A stretch of DNA of 64,000 nt from assembly GCA_002414665.1 (NCBI GenBank), contig DIAF01000046.1, positions 61,349 to 125,348 of the forward strand, read 5' to 3'. The DNA comes from Halieaceae bacterium UBA5085. Its GTDB lineage: Bacteria > Pseudomonadota > Gammaproteobacteria > Pseudomonadales > Halieaceae. How positions within the stretch are numbered: position 1 is the stretch's first letter; each line of letters opens with the position of its first letter. A program made the position numbers and the translations under genes. The notes under the pieces are model-generated. The model did not search any database, had not been told where the DNA came from, and was given only the letters and a program-made list of their open reading frames with translations. Below, in pieces: positions 60,730-64,000 of this stretch.

Positions 60730-61086
60730 TTACTTGCGAATCGGCTTGCGCGGCCCCTTGCGGGTACGTGCGTTGGTCTTGGTGCGCTGACCGCGCAGCG
60801 GCAGACTGCGACGGTGACGCAGGCCACGATTACAACCCAGGTCCATCAGACGCTTGATGTTCATGGACACTTCACGACGCAGGTCACCCTCGACCGTCAT
60901 TTCGCCCACCTTGGTCCGAAGCGCGTCCATCTGCGCCTCATCGAGATCGCCAATCTTCACGTCCTCGGCAACACCGGCCTCGACGCACAGGCGCCGCGCC
61001 TGGGTACGACCCACGCCAAAAATGTAGGTCAGGGCGATAACGGTGTGCTTGTTATCAGGTATGTTGACGCCGGCAATACGAGCCAT
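60730..61086 (-). CDS. rpsM: 30S ribosomal protein S13
   Basis: A 118-residue S13: MARIAGVNIPDNKHTVIALT, the helix-hairpin region FGVGRTQARRLCVEAGVAED, and the basic tail RGQRTKTNARTRKGPRKPIRK (given as the last 21-residue region) that contacts P-site tRNA. It is the first gene of the alpha operon after a strong internal promoter, with a GGAG site. The leader of about 94 bases could hold the S4-responsive structure known in E. coli. Confidence 0.99.
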   Translation of the reverse strand: MARIAGVNIPDNKHTVIALTYIFGVGRTQARRLCVEAGVAEDVKIGDLDEAQMDALRTKVGEMTVEGDLRREVSMNIKRLMDLGCNRGLRHRRSLPLRGQRTKTNARTRKGPRKPIRK

Positions 61087-61186
61087 CCAACTTTCTCCAA
61101 ATACTCAAATCGTCGCTTTGCACTGGGCAGAAACACCTGACCGCTCAACCTGCAAGGTCAAGGGTGTGTGGCGCGAAAGGCGCAGT

Positions 61187-61215
61187 ATTCTAGCGATACG
61201 TTTACTAAAAATCAA
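61187..61215 (-). promoter_or_regulatory. Promoter of the alpha operon (rpsM-rpsK-rpsD-rpoA-rplQ)
   Basis: On the minus strand -35 TTGATT (61215-61210), a 17-base spacer and -10 TAGAAT (61192-61187) lie in the 149-base rpmJ-rpsM gap. Transcription should start near 61180, leaving about 94 bases of leader before rpsM, similar in position to the S4-regulated leader of E. coli. Confidence 0.8.
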
Positions 61216-61235
61216 CAGTCAGTTTCCCGGGCCAA

Positions 61236-61352
61236 TCAGCCCTGGCGCTGCTTGTGACGCGGATCGGTATTGCAGATAACACGCACGACGCCCTTGCGAC
61301 GGACCACCTTGCAGTTTCTGCAGACCTTCTTTACTGATGCACGTACTTTCAT
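61236..61352 (-). CDS. rpmJ: 50S ribosomal protein L36
   Basis: A 38-residue L36: MKVRASVKKVCRNCKLVRRK, then GVVRVICNTDPRHKQRQG. Three Cys (11, 14, 27) and His33 form the zinc site, so this is the zinc-binding C+ form. It lies between secY (32-base gap) and the alpha-operon promoter, as in other Gammaproteobacteria. The gene is too short for common ORF cut-offs. Confidence 0.97.
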   Translation of the reverse strand: MKVRASVKKVCRNCKVVRRKGVVRVICNTDPRHKQRQG

Positions 61353-61384
61353 TTCACTTCTCTCCAATGACCGGCCAGCACTTT

Positions 61385-62707
61385 TCAGCGGCCGGAAGCA
61401 CCATAGTTGTTCAGCTTCGCTTTCTTCATCACCGAGTCATACTGGTGAGACATCAGGTGACTCTGCACCTGGGCCATAAAGTCCATGACCACGACCACCA
61501 CGATCAGCAGCGACGTACCGCCCAGATAGAACGGCACATTCCACATCACCACCAGGAACTGAGGCATCAGACACACCAGCGCGATGTAGGCAGACCCGAA
61601 AACGGTCAACCGGGTCAATACGCCATCAATATAGTTCGCTGTCTGCTGGCCGGGGCGGATACCGGGCACAAAGGCACCAGAACGCTTAAGGTTGTCGGCC
61701 ACTTCCTGCGGATTGAACATCAACGCCGTGTAGAAGAAGCAGAAGAACACCACGAATGCCGTGAACAACAGGATGTTAAGCGGCTGCCCCGGGCCAATGG
61801 CCAACGCCAGATCCTGCAGCCAGTCTGCGGAACCGCCGGAGCCGAACCACTGCGCGATGGATGCCGGAAACAGGAGGATGCTGCTGGCAAAAATCGCCGG
61901 AATCACACCCGCCATATTCACCTTCAGCGGCAGGTGCGAACTCTGCGCCTGCATCATCTTCCGGCCCTGCTGACGCTTGGCGTAGTTGACCGTGATCCGG
62001 CGCTGGCCGCGCTCGATGAACACAATCATGTAGATGACGGCAATTGCCAGCGTCAGAATGAACAGCAGCACCAGAATGTTCAGCTCGCCCTGGCGCGCCT
62101 GCTCCAGCGACTGCCCGATTGCCGCGGGAAGCCCGGCCACAATGCCCGCAAAGATCAGCAGGGATATACCATTACCCACACCTTTTTCGGTGATCTGCTC
62201 ACCCAGCCACATCATGAACACCGCACCGGTGACCAGAGAGGTGATCGCGATAACGTAGAAGACCACCGAGGTGTCGTAGGACATCCCCTGGTTGGCCATG
62301 CCCACCGTCATACCCGTCGCCTGGATGATGGCGAGAACGACCGTCAGGTAGCGCGTATACTGGCTGATCTTGCGCCGGCCCGACTCGCCTTCTTTCTTCA
62401 GCGCTTCCAGCTGTGGCGTCACCGCCGACATCAACTGCATGATGATCGATGCAGAGATGTACGGCATGATTCCCAGCGCGAGAATACTCATGCGCTCCAA
62501 TGCGCCGCCGGAGAACATATTCGCCAGGCCCAGTATCGTGCCCTGATTCTGGTTGAACAGCGCCGCCAGCTGGGCAGGATCTATCCCCGGGACAGGTATG
62601 TGGGTACCAATCCGGTAAACAATAATGGCCAGCAAAACAAAACGAAGGCGAGCAAAAAGCTCGCCCAGTCCTGCCTTGTTAGACCCTGGCAGCTGACCCG
62701 TTGCCAT
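61385..62707 (-). CDS. secY: Protein translocase subunit SecY
   Basis: A 440-residue ten-helix channel subunit of the Sec translocon. Recognisable parts are the first helix LRFVLLAIIVYRIGTHIPVPG, MPYISASIIMQLMSAVTPQL (plug and gate region), ERGQRRITVNYAKRQQGRKM on the cytoplasmic loop that binds SecA and ribosome, and FVPGIRPGQQTANYIDGVLT. Its start abuts the rplO stop. It is transcribed with the spc operon and is followed by rpmJ. Confidence 0.98.
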   Translation of the reverse strand: MATGQLPGSNKAGLGELFARLRFVLLAIIVYRIGTHIPVPGIDPAQLAALFNQNQGTILGLANMFSGGALERMSILALGIMPYISASIIMQLMSAVTPQLEALKKEGESGRRKISQYTRYLTVVLAIIQATGMTVGMANQGMSYDTSVVFYVIAITSLVTGAVFMMWLGEQITEKGVGNGISLLIFAGIVAGLPAAIGQSLEQARQGELNILVLLFILTLAIAVIYMIVFIERGQRRITVNYAKRQQGRKMMQAQSSHLPLKVNMAGVIPAIFASSILLFPASIAQWFGSGGSADWLQDLALAIGPGQPLNILLFTAFVVFFCFFYTALMFNPQEVADNLKRSGAFVPGIRPGQQTANYIDGVLTRLTVFGSAYIALVCLMPQFLVVMWNVPFYLGGTSLLIVVVVVMDFMAQVQSHLMSHQYDSVMKKAKLNNYGASGR

Positions 62708-63154
62708 TTATTCCTCGACCTTCCCGCCGGCCTGCTCAATCGCAGTACGAGCGCCCTTGGTCACGACCAGCCCCTTCACGGTGACAGGCTTGCTCAGCTC
62801 ACCTGACAGGAACACGCGCACGCGAAGCACGTCCTGACGAATCACGTCAGCTGCCTTCAGCGCATCGATATCCACCACATCACCGTCGACGGCGTTCAGC
62901 TCGCCCAGACGCACCTGTGCAGTCGTGCGGGACACGCGTGAAGTAAAACCGTACTTGGGCAGGCGCTTCTGCAACGGCATCTGGCCGCCTTCAAAACCGG
63001 GACGCACTTTACCGCCGGAGCGGGACTTCTGTCCCTTGTGTCCGCGACCCGCTGTTTTGCCCAGGCCACTGCCGATACCACGGCCTACACGCTTGCCTTC
63101 CTTGCGCGAACCCGGGTTCGGCCCCAGGGTATTCAGTCGCATTACGTCTGACAT
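62708..63154 (-). CDS. rplO: 50S ribosomal protein L15
   Basis: A 148-residue L15: MRLNTLGPNPGSRKEGKRVG at residues 4-23, the Gly/Arg-rich GRGIGSGLGKTAGRGHKGQ and FEGGQMPLQKRLPKYGFTSR, which thread through 23S rRNA. An AGGAG site precedes the ATG and the gene starts three bases after rpmD. The stop codon adjoins the secY start, so translation is tightly linked. Confidence 0.98.
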   Translation of the reverse strand: MSDVMRLNTLGPNPGSRKEGKRVGRGIGSGLGKTAGRGHKGQKSRSGGKVRPGFEGGQMPLQKRLPKYGFTSRVSRTTAQVRLGELNAVDGDVVDIDALKAADVIRQDVLRVRVFLSGELSKPVTVKGLVVTKGARTAIEQAGGKVEE

Positions 63155-63157
63155 GAT

Positions 63158-63340
63158 TTACTCCTCGATCCGAACCATATAGTTCACTTTATTGATCATG
63201 CCGCGCACAGAGGGGGTATCTTCCACCTCTACGGTATGACCAATCCGGCGCAGACCCAGGCCCGCGATACAGGCGCGGTGGTTCTTCAACCGACCGTGGA
63301 CGCTCTTGGTCTGCGTCACTTTGATAGTAGCTTTAGCCAT
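63158..63340 (-). CDS. rpmD: 50S ribosomal protein L30
   Basis: A 60-residue L30: MAKATIKVTQTKSVHGRLKN followed by HRACIAGLGLRRIGHTVEVE and the short C-terminal strand. The ATG at 63340 is used because the family starts at this Met; a frame extension to 63355 adds five unrelated residues. It lies between rpsE (18-base gap) and rplO in standard order. Confidence 0.97.
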   Translation of the reverse strand: MAKATIKVTQTKSVHGRLKNHRACIAGLGLRRIGHTVEVEDTPSVRGMINKVNYMVRIEE

Positions 63341-63358
63341 GACTCGCCAACCCAATAA

Positions 63359-63871
63359 TTAGTTCAGAATTTCTTCGACGGTTTTGCCGCGCTTTGCCGC
63401 CACATCGTCCGGTGAAGACATGTCACGCAGACCATTGAAAGTCGCGCGCACCACGTTGACCGGGTTGGTAGAGCCATAGCACTTGGCCAGTACGTTGTGT
63501 ACACCGGCAATTTCAAGCACCGCACGCATCGCGCCACCGGCGATGACACCCGTACCCTCAGACGCAGGCTGCATGTACACCTTCGAGGCGCCGTGGCTGG
63601 CCTTGACCGGATACTGGATGGTGCCGTGACTCAGCTCGACCTGAATCATGTTGCGGCGTGCGGCCTCCATCGCCTTCTGGATCGCGACAGGCACTTCTCG
63701 CGCCTTGCCACGCCCAAAGCCGACCTTGCCATTGCCATCGCCGACAACGGTCAGCGCGGTAAAGCTGAAAATCCGGCCACCCTTGACCACTTTCGCAACA
63801 CGGTTGACCTGTACCAGCTTCTCCTGGAGATCACCGTCCTGCTGCTGTTTCTTCTGATCGTTAAACGCCAT
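63359..63871 (-). CDS. rpsE: 30S ribosomal protein S5
   Basis: A 170-residue S5 with the double-stranded RNA-binding fold: EKLVQVNRVAKVVKGGRIFS, FTALTVVGDGNGKVGFGRGK, REVPVAIQKAMEAARRNM and later EGTGVIAGGAMRAVLEIAGV. It helps translational fidelity and mRNA unwinding at the entry channel. It follows rplR by nine bases and precedes rpmD in the spc operon. Confidence 0.99.
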   Translation of the reverse strand: MAFNDQKKQQQDGDLQEKLVQVNRVAKVVKGGRIFSFTALTVVGDGNGKVGFGRGKAREVPVAIQKAMEAARRNMIQVELSHGTIQYPVKASHGASKVYMQPASEGTGVIAGGAMRAVLEIAGVHNVLAKCYGSTNPVNVVRATFNGLRDMSSPDDVAAKRGKTVEEILN

Positions 63872-63880
63872 AACCTTACC

Positions 63881-64000
63881 CTAGAATTCCAGTCCACTTT
63901 CACGGGCAGCATCGGCAAGCGCCTTGACACGTCCGTGGTACTTGTAGCCTGCGCGATCAAACGCAACCTTCTCGATTCCGGCGGCCTTGGCGCGTTCCGC
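63881..64000 (-). CDS. rplR: 50S ribosomal protein L18, C-terminal part (5' end outside window)
   Basis: The last 39 residues of L18 are visible on the minus strand, reading AERAKAAGIEKVAFDRAGY then KYHGRVKALADAARESGLEF before a TAG stop at 63881. The FDRAGYKYHGRVKALADAARE segment is diagnostic for L18, which carries 5S rRNA to the central protuberance. The start lies beyond the right edge. It is directly upstream of rpsE, as expected in the spc operon. Confidence 0.96.
   Translation of the reverse strand, partial: AERAKAAGIEKVAFDRAGYKYHGRVKALADAARESGLEF

Noticed and set aside
61337..62806. Plus-strand open frame of 489 codons opposite secY
   Set aside because: secY is unmistakable; the antisense product is His/Gln/Arg-rich and has no domain.

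Overview
The window is about 96% coding, GC-rich, and reads as a contiguous chromosome segment of a marine-type gammaproteobacterium. The S10/spc/alpha ribosomal order, the fabA-fabB pair, the MFS gene between ssb and uvrA, the UrcA-family protein, the TonB receptor and the PhoX-type phosphatase together suggest a relative of Pseudomonas/Cellvibrionales, possibly Halieaceae. That placement is inferred from gene content and needs 16S or marker-gene placement. No tRNA, rRNA, IS element, prophage or CRISPR array is visible, and no intergenic gap exceeds about 300 bases.

Layout. 1-3395: the end of a TonB-dependent receptor and a Tat-exported PhoX-family protein. 3448-12084: a lipoprotein M1 aminopeptidase divergent from a four-gene peptide-type ABC importer. 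12107-16743 (minus): an Old Yellow Enzyme homologue, a RimK-like ATP-grasp ligase, a 2OG-Fe(II) oxygenase and glutamate dehydrogenase, closely spaced like one operon. 16946-19938: a light-repair block with a DASH cryptochrome, a small DUF2256 protein and a convergent FeS-type photolyase. 19993-23750: an exported penicillin-acylase-family hydrolase divergent from nagA. 23747-30718 (minus): three acyl-CoA dehydrogenases, a glutathione transferase and two ABC1/UbiB-type kinases in one tight array. 30829-33008 (minus): a MarR regulator and a large aromatic amino acid hydroxylase, behind a 34-bp inverted repeat. 33099-38741: an M20 hydrolase, a UbiA-type prenyltransferase, UrcA, ferrochelatase, an ICMT-like membrane protein and a ZIP transporter.

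From 38765 on the genes are mostly housekeeping. They are proB-obgE, rpmA-rplU, ispB, pgi, a nucleotide-sugar run (phosphomannomutase, galU, mannose-1-P guanylyltransferase), fabA-fabB, moeA-moaB with a degenerate RmlD-like protein, ssb, an MFS transporter, uvrA, and the alpha/spc ribosomal operons from rplQ back to a truncated rplR at the right edge.

How the parts may work together. GDH interconverts 2-oxoglutarate and glutamate, which are the typical co-substrates of the 2OG oxygenase and the RimK-like ligase beside it, so this operon looks like a self-supplied modification pathway and is the best candidate here for something undescribed. The acyl-CoA dehydrogenase array contains one member lacking a catalytic Glu at either usual site next to one that has it, as in heteromeric steroid or isoprenoid side-chain dehydrogenases. 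Several promoters, operators and terminators can be read directly and are listed.
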